IMG/VR virus record: IMGVR_UViG_3300018083_000090
Span: 1 to 32,677 of that record
From: a virus
Reading direction: 5' to 3' (one strand)
DNA length: 32,677 nt
Below are positions 13,086-20,135 of this stretch, one piece after another. Position 1 is the stretch's first letter; every line of letters starts with the position of its first letter. The notes below the pieces were generated by a model, which made no database searches, had not been told where the DNA came from, and saw only the letters and a list, made by a program, of their open reading frames with translations. The position numbers and the translations under genes were made by a program.

Positions 13086-14915
13086 ATGAGATTAGTTATT
13101 GACGTAGAGACTGACAACCTAGACATAGATAAGATCAAACATGTCTGGTTAATTGTAGCCAAAGACTTAGACACTGGAGTTATATATGCCTACGAAGAAG
13201 ACCAGCTGGAGGAATTTAGAACCCTGGCTGCCGATGCTGATTCTTTTATTGGCCACAACTTTATTCACTATGACTACCTTGTTCTTGAACGATTTTGTCC
13301 GGGAAGCATTGATCCTACCAAAGTAATTGACACACTGATCCTGTCGCATCTCCTCAACTACAGGATCTCGGATGGCAATGGCCACTCCTTAGAAGCGTGG
13401 GGTACTCGCTTTGACCTCCCCAAGTACCCATCCCCAGACTTCACAGTGTACACTACTCAGATGCTGGAGTACTGCATCAGAGATGTAGAGATAAATGAAC
13501 AGCTCTACAACTATCTAGCAGAGTTTCTTAACGCACCAGAGTATCATCAGGCAGTAGAAACAGAACTAAAGTTTGCCTGGGTTTGTCTGGACATGCATCT
13601 GAATGGATTTAAGTATGACAAAAAAGAAGCAGACAAGTTATCCGTGGAACTTACACATAGTCTCGAGAACTTGGACAGAGAGATCAGACGGGCTTTCCCA
13701 CCCAAGCTTGTGCCTATCAGAGAGATCACTCCCAAGCTCACCAAGCACGGCACGCTCTCGCGGAGTAACCTCCCTCGTAATTGGACTGACTTTTCTAAGC
13801 TTCATCCTGGGTGCCCTTTTGTCCTTGTCGAGTCACAGGATTTCAACCCTGGAAGCCCTAAACAGCTCGTATCTAGACTTGATAGCGCAGGCTGGAAACC
13901 TACGGTGCCCACGAAGGGCGGAGATAGTTGGAAGGTAAATGAGGAAAACCTAGCGACCCTCCCAGGGGACGCACCACAGGGTGCTAGGTTGTTGGTAGAA
14001 AGGCTTTTGGTAGCAAATAGGGTGCGTACCCTAAAGGAATGGGAAGCCTCCTACCGTATTGAAACAGGAAGAATACATGGTAAGTTCAACTCTATTGGTA
14101 CTTGGCCTGGTCGGATGTCTCACCAGTCCCCTAATATGGGCAACATCGCGACACGCAAATCTATCAAGTATAAGTCTGAGAAACTTAAATCGCTTGCTAC
14201 TGATCTCGGGGGTAGGATGCGTAGCTTCTGGATTGCTGATGATGGTTGCTGGTTGGTAGGTACGGATAAGGAAGCAGCGCATGTTAGACTATTCGCCCAT
14301 TACATCAATGATCCAATCTTTACGGACGCAGTTGTCAATGGGAGCAAAGGGAAAGGTACTGACGTGCACAGTCTCGGGGCCAAGATCTTCGAGTACCTTG
14401 GATGCGATAGAGACCTACATAAGACATTCATTTTCTCATTCTTTAACGGAGCAGCAGCGCCTAAAGTTGCTGAAATATTTGGATGTACACTCGGAGAAGC
14501 TAGTAGAGCATTACAACTTTACCAGCAAAGATATCCGGGACTTAAAAGACTACGTACAGAACTTATACCCACCTATGCTAGACAAGGATGGTTCCCCGGG
14601 CTAGATGGTAGGAAGGTGTATTATGGAGAGGAGCATGGGATGTTTGCCGGCATGCTCCAATCTGGAGAAGCTATAGTAATGAAGATGGCAAACCTATTAT
14701 GGAGAAAGGAATTAAATGCACAGCAAATCGTATTCAAACAAGTCAACCTCGTTCACGATGAATTCGTCACAGAAGTCAGAGGTAATCGAGAGGTTGCAGA
14801 GTTGGTTGGCCGAACTCAAAGCAACTCCATCAGACGAGTCGGTGAACAGCTTCTACTTAAATGTCCACTTGCAGGAGAGTACAAGGTTGGAAAAGACTGG
14901 CTCAGCGTCCATTAA
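13086..14915 (+). CDS. Family A DNA polymerase with 3'-5' exonuclease (T7-like)
   Basis: The 609-aa replicative polymerase starts with the proofreading domain: IDVETD (Asp6, Glu8), IGHNFIHYD and YCIRDVE, the three Exo motifs. There is no 5'-3' nuclease domain. In the polymerase domain, motif A is GTDKEAAHVR (Asp394), motif B is RDLHKTFIFSFFNG (Lys446, Phe450) and motif C is VHDE (556-559). The two catalytic Asp residues are intact. Motif A has His399 where family A enzymes carry a conserved Glu (Glu710 of E. coli Pol I), and motif B has Asn454 where they carry Tyr (Tyr766), so a paired active-site contact is replaced. Phe450 matches Pol I rather than the T7 Tyr that favours dideoxynucleotides. 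The gene follows a 31-bp gap. Confidence 0.95.
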   Translation: MRLVIDVETDNLDIDKIKHVWLIVAKDLDTGVIYAYEEDQLEEFRTLAADADSFIGHNFIHYDYLVLERFCPGSIDPTKVIDTLILSHLLNYRISDGNGHSLEAWGTRFDLPKYPSPDFTVYTTQMLEYCIRDVEINEQLYNYLAEFLNAPEYHQAVETELKFAWVCLDMHLNGFKYDKKEADKLSVELTHSLENLDREIRRAFPPKLVPIREITPKLTKHGTLSRSNLPRNWTDFSKLHPGCPFVLVESQDFNPGSPKQLVSRLDSAGWKPTVPTKGGDSWKVNEENLATLPGDAPQGARLLVERLLVANRVRTLKEWEASYRIETGRIHGKFNSIGTWPGRMSHQSPNMGNIATRKSIKYKSEKLKSLATDLGGRMRSFWIADDGCWLVGTDKEAAHVRLFAHYINDPIFTDAVVNGSKGKGTDVHSLGAKIFEYLGCDRDLHKTFIFSFFNGAAAPKVAEIFGCTLGEASRALQLYQQRYPGLKRLRTELIPTYARQGWFPGLDGRKVYYGEEHGMFAGMLQSGEAIVMKMANLLWRKELNAQQIVFKQVNLVHDEFVTEVRGNREVAELVGRTQSNSIRRVGEQLLLKCPLAGEYKVGKDWLSVH

Positions 14916-14944
14916 AGACTATCAAGACATAGGACAACCGGCGT

Positions 14945-15199
14945 ATGATTATCCAATCGCATGTGAGACACCTAACACCTATCGTTAATAGATTTGAAGA
15001 GACTAACCCTGAAGGAGCCAAGGACCACAAGTGGCGTATTGGACCTAATTACTTAGAGGAAAATAAGACATGGATGAAACGGAAGCCAAGGGATCAGAGG
15101 ATAAGCGTGAGCCCTATATACTCCAGATCTCGTTCTGGGAACCCAGAGCAGGACCCATCAGGGTCTGGGCCAAAGACAAAGCCCACGCTCTCGAAGTAG
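14945..15199 (+). CDS. Doubtful small protein after the polymerase, 84 aa
   Basis: An ATG at 14945 with AGGA ten bases upstream opens a frame (MIIQSHVRHLTPIVNRFEET, then GAKDHKWRIGPNYLEENK) that fills the gap after the polymerase. Its second half overlaps the better-supported gene at 15070 and reads as low-complexity Ser/Arg/Pro, so the protein may be spurious or only its first half meaningful. A rival frame over 14758-14988 exists. Confidence 0.35.
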   Translation: MIIQSHVRHLTPIVNRFEETNPEGAKDHKWRIGPNYLEENKTWMKRKPRDQRISVSPIYSRSRSGNPEQDPSGSGPKTKPTLSK

Positions 15200-15339
15200 C
15201 TAGTAAGATGGTACCTGGTGCTAGGGATCTAGAGATCCACGATATTGCACTAGAGAAGGATATGTCTAAGGAGGACATGAGTTTTGAAGAGTCCGGTACT
15301 GGCGGTACAAATCCTCCTACCTCAACCAATCTACATTAA
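15070..15339 (+). CDS. Hypothetical protein, 89 aa
   Basis: The ATG at 15070 has GAGGA nine bases upstream. After an acidic lead, residues about 15-62 (YILQISFWEPRAGPIRVWAK, then HALEVASKMVPGARDLEIHD) form a compact beta-alpha-beta pattern typical of small phage proteins that process an aromatic-rich strand and one helix. The tail is acidic and then Gly/Thr/Ser-rich. No specific family is recognised. It lies between polymerase and ssDNA-binding genes, so a replication accessory role is possible. Confidence 0.65.
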   Translation: MDETEAKGSEDKREPYILQISFWEPRAGPIRVWAKDKAHALEVASKMVPGARDLEIHDIALEKDMSKEDMSFEESGTGGTNPPTSTNLH

Positions 15340-15352
15340 GAGAGGAATTAAA

Positions 15353-15544
15353 ATGGAAAAGACTAAGCGTGAACGTGGACCTAATACTCGCGAGCTTCAG
15401 TACAGTATTAGTCTACTGATGGCTGCTATGGAAGTTCTTCGTGAGAAGGCCGGCATGGAGCAGGATGCATTCGAGAAGCTTGTTGACATTAAGTTCGATG
15501 AGATGTATCCCAAAGAGGCAAAGAAAGAAGAGGTAGTTGTTTAA
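15353..15544 (+). CDS. Hypothetical helical protein, 63 aa
   Basis: The ATG at 15353 follows AGAGGA; a longer in-frame start at 15284 lies inside the previous gene and lacks a ribosome site. The product (MEKTKRERGPNTRELQYSIS, LLMAAMEVLREKAGMEQDAF) is mostly amphipathic helix with a Lys/Glu/Val tail. Its stop overlaps the next start (TAATGG). No family is recognised. Confidence 0.65.
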   Translation: MEKTKRERGPNTRELQYSISLLMAAMEVLREKAGMEQDAFEKLVDIKFDEMYPKEAKKEEVVV

Positions 15545-15996
15545 TGGCTAGTAAGACATATGAGTTCACCGGTATCTGCCGGTGGGCTAAGCTGGATAAG
15601 CCTGATCAGAAGTACGACAAGTACTCTATCGAGGTTAAGCTAGATGAAGCAGGTGCAGCCTTGTATAAGCAGGCTGGTTGTATGGGTAGGGCTTCTAAGG
15701 ATGGTGAGGGTTACTACACCTTCCGAAGAGATCCTAAGGGTAAGGTCTGGCAGGACAATGTACAGGTACCTGCTGGGAAGCCTCTAGTGATTGATCCACA
15801 GGGTAATCCTATCCATGAGCTACTGGGTAATGGCAGCAAGGTGACTGTCAAGATTCTTGCCTATGACTACAACAATAGCTTCGGCAAGGGCGTAGGTACT
15901 AGGCTTGAGGCTGTGTGCGTAAATGAGTTGATCAAGTATGAGAAGCAAGCCCAAGCAGTAACAGGCGTAGAGGGCAAGCCTAGGATACCCTGGTAA
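15544..15996 (+). CDS. Probable single-stranded DNA-binding protein
   Basis: The 150-aa product opens with an OB-fold-like layout (TYEFTGICRWAKLDKPDQKY, then KYSIEVKLDEAGAALYKQ). It continues with a YTFRRDPKG turn, an LLGNGSKVTVKILAYDYNN strand region and GTRLEAVCVNELIKYE near the end. This layout is what I associate with phage ssDNA-binding proteins placed beside family A polymerases. A strongly acidic C-terminal tail, as in T7 gp2.5, is lacking; the end is GKPRIPW. It would coat the displaced strand and support annealing. The family call rests on pattern recognition, so moderate confidence. Confidence 0.65.
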   Translation: MASKTYEFTGICRWAKLDKPDQKYDKYSIEVKLDEAGAALYKQAGCMGRASKDGEGYYTFRRDPKGKVWQDNVQVPAGKPLVIDPQGNPIHELLGNGSKVTVKILAYDYNNSFGKGVGTRLEAVCVNELIKYEKQAQAVTGVEGKPRIPW

Positions 15997-15997
15997 T

Positions 15998-16840
15998 ATG
16001 AAAAGCATCACTACTCTCGTTAAAGATATCTATTCTTTAGTTGAGTCCGGCAGGTTTAGTCTTGATGCGAAGAGGCTGGGCAATATGATATCAGAACGTC
16101 TCTCTAGGGGACAGGAGAGTGGTGATGCTCTTCGCATCTCTAACTTAGGAGAGAAGTGTGAACGTAAGTTATGGTATAGACAAAATAAACCAGAAGCTTC
16201 GGAGTCTCTGGATGGGCCTACGCTCCTTAAGTTCAACAACGGGGATATTCTTGAAGAGACTGTCCTCTCCCTTGCTGAACAATCCGGTCATGAAGTCGCT
16301 GGGCGACAAGGTACGATTGATCTTCACGGAGTCATTGGTCACCGAGACGCTATTATTGACGGCGTGTTGGTCGATGTTAAGTCTGCCAATTCTCGTGGTA
16401 TGCACAAGTTCCTTTATCATCGCCTTGAGCATGACGATCCTTTCGGCTACCTTGATCAACTTGACGCTTACCTCGCTGGTAGCAAAGCTGATCCTGCGCT
16501 CAAAGTCAGGGGAGAAATGGCCTTTCTCGCCGTTGACAAAGAGCTCGGAAAGCTCCACCTAGACGTCTACAAGGCACAGAATAAGCCCTGGGAGAAGATT
16601 ATAGTTGGGTTGAGGTCCATGCTATCTTCTACAATGCCTCCTCCCAGGGCTTATACTCCTAAGCCTGATGGGCTATCAGGTAACATGAAGATACCTATGG
16701 AATGTAGTTACTGTCAGTTTAAGAATGAGTGTTATAAAGATAGTAATGGTGGCAAGGGACTGCGTAAGTTTATATACAGCAACGGCCCACGGTGGCTTAC
16801 AGTGGTCATGAAGGAACCTAGACCTGATGAGCAAATATAG
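15998..16840 (+). CDS. PD-(D/E)XK nuclease with Fe-S cluster cysteines (Cas4-like)
   Basis: The 280-aa protein carries the nuclease core GHRDAIIDGVLVDVKSA, giving Asp117, Asp126 and Lys128 as the D...DxK metal site, with Glu86-Glu87 upstream. Four cysteines are placed as in Cas4 and AddB iron-sulfur nucleases: Cys54 in GEKCERKLWYR and a C-terminal CSYCQFKNEC triad. It probably degrades DNA ends during recombination, filling the role of T7 gp6 exonuclease. The order ssDNA-binding protein, exonuclease, endonuclease I supports a recombination module. Its start follows the previous stop by one base. Confidence 0.85.
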   Translation: MKSITTLVKDIYSLVESGRFSLDAKRLGNMISERLSRGQESGDALRISNLGEKCERKLWYRQNKPEASESLDGPTLLKFNNGDILEETVLSLAEQSGHEVAGRQGTIDLHGVIGHRDAIIDGVLVDVKSANSRGMHKFLYHRLEHDDPFGYLDQLDAYLAGSKADPALKVRGEMAFLAVDKELGKLHLDVYKAQNKPWEKIIVGLRSMLSSTMPPPRAYTPKPDGLSGNMKIPMECSYCQFKNECYKDSNGGKGLRKFIYSNGPRWLTVVMKEPRPDEQI

Positions 16841-16991
16841 ATATAGAGGAAAGGATGGAGGCTGGCTGAAACGATTTGCAGCCTTACAACATGAGTACCT
16901 TAAGAAGATACAAGAAAAAGCACAAGCGCTCGGGGAAGTACAAGAGTCCTCTGGAGCAAAAGATAGCAAAGCTTCTCGGGAGAAAGGCTAG
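16827..16991 (+). CDS. Possible small overlapping protein, 54 aa
   Basis: The ATG at 16827 lies inside the nuclease end with AAGGA upstream at a somewhat long spacing. The product (MSKYRYRGKDGGWLKRFAAL, then a helix LKKIQEKAQALGEVQESS) looks like a genuine basic helical protein and bridges the gap to endonuclease I, whose start it overlaps. It could be a real nested gene or a coincidence of frame. Confidence 0.45.
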   Translation: MSKYRYRGKDGGWLKRFAALQHEYLKKIQEKAQALGEVQESSGAKDSKASREKG

Positions 16992-17262
16992 ATACGAGAC
17001 AGAGAAGCTAGAGTATTACCTACCTAAGAAGTATATACCCGACTTCGTTATCCCAAATAAAGATGGTACCCTAACCTACATTGAAGTTAAAGGGTACCTT
17101 AGATATGAAGATCAGGTTAAGATGAGAGCTGTTAGACTTCAACATCCTGAGAAGGATATCTGGATGTGGTTTCCTAAGGATCAGAGAGTCCATAGGTCTA
17201 ACCTGACTAACAGCGAGTGGTGTGATAAGTATGGTTATAAATGGAGAATTGTAGATGTCTAA
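16891..17262 (+). CDS. Endonuclease I, Holliday-junction resolvase (T7 gp3-like)
   Basis: The 123-aa protein matches phage T7 endonuclease I in size (149 aa in T7) and active site: Glu22 in SPLEQK, Asp51 in YIPDFVI, and Glu65-Val-Lys67 in YIEVKGYL, lining up with T7 Glu20, Asp55, Glu65 and Lys67. The N-terminus is very basic (RRYKKKHKRSGKYK). It cuts branched DNA such as four-way junctions, resolving recombination and packaging intermediates. The ATG at 16891 is chosen over an in-frame TTG at 16876. The end overlaps the next small gene by eight bases. Confidence 0.9.
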   Translation: MSTLRRYKKKHKRSGKYKSPLEQKIAKLLGRKARYETEKLEYYLPKKYIPDFVIPNKDGTLTYIEVKGYLRYEDQVKMRAVRLQHPEKDIWMWFPKDQRVHRSNLTNSEWCDKYGYKWRIVDV

Positions 17263-17386
17263 TGTTTGGAGGAAGTTTGGTTGGTGGTGGTTTCACATCA
17301 ATGGTTTTGTAAGGGGTCCATTTACAACCAGCCAACAAGCCTATGAAGCCTCTAGGCGAGCAGTGGATGATCCGAGATATAAGTAG
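17255..17386 (+). CDS. Hypothetical tryptophan-rich protein, 43 aa
   Basis: The ATG at 17255 overlaps the endonuclease stop by eight bases and has GGAGAA upstream. The protein (MSNVWRKFGWWWFHINGFVR, then GPFTTSQQAYEASRRAVDDP) has a very aromatic first half and a helical second half, resembling small phage proteins with a WxxxxNGxxxGPF...A motif. Function is unknown. Confidence 0.65.
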   Translation: MSNVWRKFGWWWFHINGFVRGPFTTSQQAYEASRRAVDDPRYK

Positions 17387-17391
17387 CATCA

Positions 17392-17589
17392 ATGGACGAT
17401 CTACCTACTAAATCAAAGAAGCGTGCTATGCGACGTAAGCGTAATGCGATGGCCAAGGAGCTACGAACAAATAGGCTCTACAGTCCTAAGACCATAGAGC
17501 CTAAGCGTAAACGAGAAAAGTTTAGTGTAAGAGATATCTATCTAGACGAAGAGATCATTGCTGAACTAGAAATGAAGAAGGGACCTTAA
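17392..17589 (+). CDS. Small basic protein, 65 aa
   Basis: The ATG at 17392 opens five bases after the previous stop, without a strong ribosome site, so it may depend on reinitiation. Residues 1-45 are highly basic (KSKKRAMRRKRNAMAKELR, KPKRKREKF-like runs) and the tail is acidic (LDEEIIAELEMKKGP). Nucleic-acid binding is plausible. The stop lies inside the terminator hairpin that ends the plus-strand block. Confidence 0.65.
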   Translation: MDDLPTKSKKRAMRRKRNAMAKELRTNRLYSPKTIEPKRKREKFSVRDIYLDEEIIAELEMKKGP

Positions 17590-17602
17590 TGGTCCCTTTT
17601 CT
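17578..17602. terminator. Terminator between convergent gene blocks
   Basis: AAGGGACC 17578-17585 pairs with GGTCCCTT 17591-17598 around TTAAT, followed by a T-rich run on the plus strand. Read on the minus strand, the same hairpin is followed by a weaker T/C-rich run, so it can serve both directions. It sits exactly between the converging plus and minus genes. Confidence 0.85.
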
Positions 17603-17603
17603 T

Positions 17604-20135
17604 TTACTTTGTTTGATCTCTTTTAAGTTTAGCATAGTAGCTTTTTACAGTGTTATCAGAGAAGGTAGCCTCAGGGAAGGTTCTTCTCATTTTGCTTAAA
17701 GCATTTTTAACATTATATTGTTCAGTAACAAGGTGATTCAAGTATCTCATGTGCTGATCTTCAAACTTAATAGCATGCCCTACGCCTTTGTTAGCGGCTC
17801 CCTCAGTACGGGTCTTTGAGATAGCTGTCTGTAGGGCTTGATCAGTAATCTCCATCTCAGGGTATGCAGCTCTGAATGCTGTCTTAATATCACCCATCTT
17901 GCCACCATAGGTCCTACTAGCATCTACGTAGTCTTGAAGTGTTTTGACCCTGTCAGGTGTCCATTCGTTTTTTACTACTGGACGATTAGGTTCGTTGTAG
18001 TGGATTAGTTCAGGTGGGGTAGCTCCTGCACCTAGATCTTTACGTGTAGGTTCCTCATGAGCAATGACGTTGTCGTAGACCTTACGTCTCTCTTCCTTAG
18101 TTAACTCTTTCCACTCTTTGCGAGAACCTACTACATCTTCGATAGTCTTATTGAAGAGAGCCATGTTCTTCTCACCGTCAGCAGTACGAGGGATAGCAGC
18201 TCTCATCTGACGATAGTCTATAGGAGCTGCTTGAGCTCTTACTTCATCTTGAATAGTCTGCTGTTGCTTCTTAGAGAAGTCAAATTCCATTTGATTAGGA
18301 TCACGAGAGATGGTATCTCCAGTATTCTTGGCTCTCTCTGGCATGTTAGCTGGAGGCTTCTGAATACCAGGAAGTACCTGTTGAGTAGGCTCCTTAGGCC
18401 AGTTGTCTATGAGTTTCTTGGCGTTAGATGCACGCTCCATAGCAAGTTCAATAGCACCCTGCATACCTGGAATTGTATTCAGCATATCAGGTAGATTAGC
18501 TTGCTTAGCTTCTTTGGCAATCGCGACGATAGCCGTTTGATAAGACTCGGCTCTCTTAATCGCATCCATATAGAGGCCCTTCTGACGTACTAGCTCAGGG
18601 TGCTCCGTACCTTTTTTAACTTGACTAAAGATATCTTCAGCTTCTTTCCTAAGTGTTTTTAGTCCGTCATGGATACCTTTACTACCTTCTATAACTTTCC
18701 AATCAGAACGCATAGCCTGATCAGTTTGCTCTTTGATCTGTTGGTTCATATTACGAAGGCTTGCGTCAATCTGCGCCTCTTCGTACTTAGTAGGATTGAT
18801 CTGGAGAGTATCTTTGTATCCTTGATCACGTTCAGCGTAAGTCAAGTGATCGTCTAGCCTCTTCTGAGCATCCTTGATCTCTTTGTTGAGATCATACTTA
18901 CGTTTAGCTGTCATGTTAGGGCTAGATTTAAGCGTTGCTGTAGCGTCTTCTATACGATTCTGTAGAGATTCCATTGCATGCCAGAGAGGAGTATCAGGAG
19001 TGATGCCTCTATCCGCCATCATCTGTTGGATATCTTTAACCTCGTAGCTACGCCCAATACCATAGAGATGATCTTCACGATCAACCAATCTCTTATAGAG
19101 ATCGGTTACGTCTTTAGCATCTTTAGATAGTGGATTGAGATAAGGCAGGAGTTCATCAATGTCATTTAGAGCTTTGCCGATAGGTTGTAGATCATTAGCT
19201 TTAGTTGCTAACTCAGCTTCGTATCTGAGCCTATCAGGTATACGAGCAACACCTGTATTCTGGGCTCCGCCTTCAATAGACGTAAGGGGAGGCTTACCCG
19301 GAGGGAGCTTACCACCAGCCATCCCTAGAGTACCTTTGGCTTCTGCCGAGACTGCTCCACGAGCAAAGCCTCCACCAGCTACAGCTGCTGCTGATCTGAA
19401 GACTGCTGGGATATCTTGACCACCGCTTTCAACAGCCTTGGTTATGTCTTTCCAGAAATGTGATACGATATCAGCAGCCAGAGGACCTAACTTACCTAGA
19501 TCAAATAGACCATTCTGAAATGCATTTAACTCTTCATCTACATCTTTAAGACCATGAAATTTCTTATCAGCACTGGTCCCTGCCTTCTCGGAGTTAGCTG
19601 AACCAACCGTCTTCTCTCCCATGTCTCCTACTGCAGCTTGTTCAGTTCCATCTTGTTGCATCAAGGGATCAAGGATACTGGGCATATGCTCACCGGGTAT
19701 GCGCATATCTTCTTGATACATGCTGAAGAGCTGATCAGCGTTAGCTTCGAAGTTAGGTTGATACCTATTAAATAGCTCTAGATCATCTGGAGAATCTTGC
19801 TTAGGAGCATTAAGAGTATTGAACCTACCATCCATTGGATAAGGTCTATTAGGTACTCCAGGTAAACTGGTACCTACAGTATGAATGAGACTATCTATTG
19901 GATCAGCTGATGCTTTATTCTGATAGCCTTGATAGGGACCATCCTTATCAAACATGTAATAAGGATCACGGCTATCCTTCTGCTCTCTCGGAAAGTTATA
20001 CTCTAGCCTGCCTGGATCATATTCAGGAGTACGTGCTCCTGGTTGCATATCCTTAGTCCATGGACCTTCATCCACGGTCTCTTCACCAGAGAAACCTCGT
20101 GGCATATTTCCAGGACTTGCGATAGTAATTGGCAT
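17604..20135 (-). CDS. Large virion/ejection protein with C-terminal Myb/SANT-like repeats, 843 aa
   Basis: Last gene of the minus-strand structural block. The first about 200 residues are Pro/Gly/Asp-rich and disordered-looking; the middle (about 210-650) is long charged helices. Near the end, two segments align with each other: 725-778 (WTPDRVKTLQDYV ... YPEMEITDQAL) and 790-843 (FEDQHMRYLNHLV ... FPEATFSDNTV). Both share L..(x)V, R..(Y/F)PE, (T/S)D and a basic helix, a spacing reminiscent of Myb/SANT three-helix DNA-binding repeats. Position after the two other large proteins suggests it is packaged and ejected with the DNA. The family is not recognised. The start overlaps the previous stop (TAATG) and has GAGGGT upstream. 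Confidence 0.75.
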   Translation of the reverse strand: MPITIASPGNMPRGFSGEETVDEGPWTKDMQPGARTPEYDPGRLEYNFPREQKDSRDPYYMFDKDGPYQGYQNKASADPIDSLIHTVGTSLPGVPNRPYPMDGRFNTLNAPKQDSPDDLELFNRYQPNFEANADQLFSMYQEDMRIPGEHMPSILDPLMQQDGTEQAAVGDMGEKTVGSANSEKAGTSADKKFHGLKDVDEELNAFQNGLFDLGKLGPLAADIVSHFWKDITKAVESGGQDIPAVFRSAAAVAGGGFARGAVSAEAKGTLGMAGGKLPPGKPPLTSIEGGAQNTGVARIPDRLRYEAELATKANDLQPIGKALNDIDELLPYLNPLSKDAKDVTDLYKRLVDREDHLYGIGRSYEVKDIQQMMADRGITPDTPLWHAMESLQNRIEDATATLKSSPNMTAKRKYDLNKEIKDAQKRLDDHLTYAERDQGYKDTLQINPTKYEEAQIDASLRNMNQQIKEQTDQAMRSDWKVIEGSKGIHDGLKTLRKEAEDIFSQVKKGTEHPELVRQKGLYMDAIKRAESYQTAIVAIAKEAKQANLPDMLNTIPGMQGAIELAMERASNAKKLIDNWPKEPTQQVLPGIQKPPANMPERAKNTGDTISRDPNQMEFDFSKKQQQTIQDEVRAQAAPIDYRQMRAAIPRTADGEKNMALFNKTIEDVVGSRKEWKELTKEERRKVYDNVIAHEEPTRKDLGAGATPPELIHYNEPNRPVVKNEWTPDRVKTLQDYVDASRTYGGKMGDIKTAFRAAYPEMEITDQALQTAISKTRTEGAANKGVGHAIKFEDQHMRYLNHLVTEQYNVKNALSKMRRTFPEATFSDNTVKSYYAKLKRDQTK

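Noticed and set aside
14716-14988. A 90-codon frame overlapping the polymerase C-terminus
   Set aside because: It overlaps the region that encodes polymerase motif C and has no ribosome site. Only the last 73 bases lie outside the polymerase gene.
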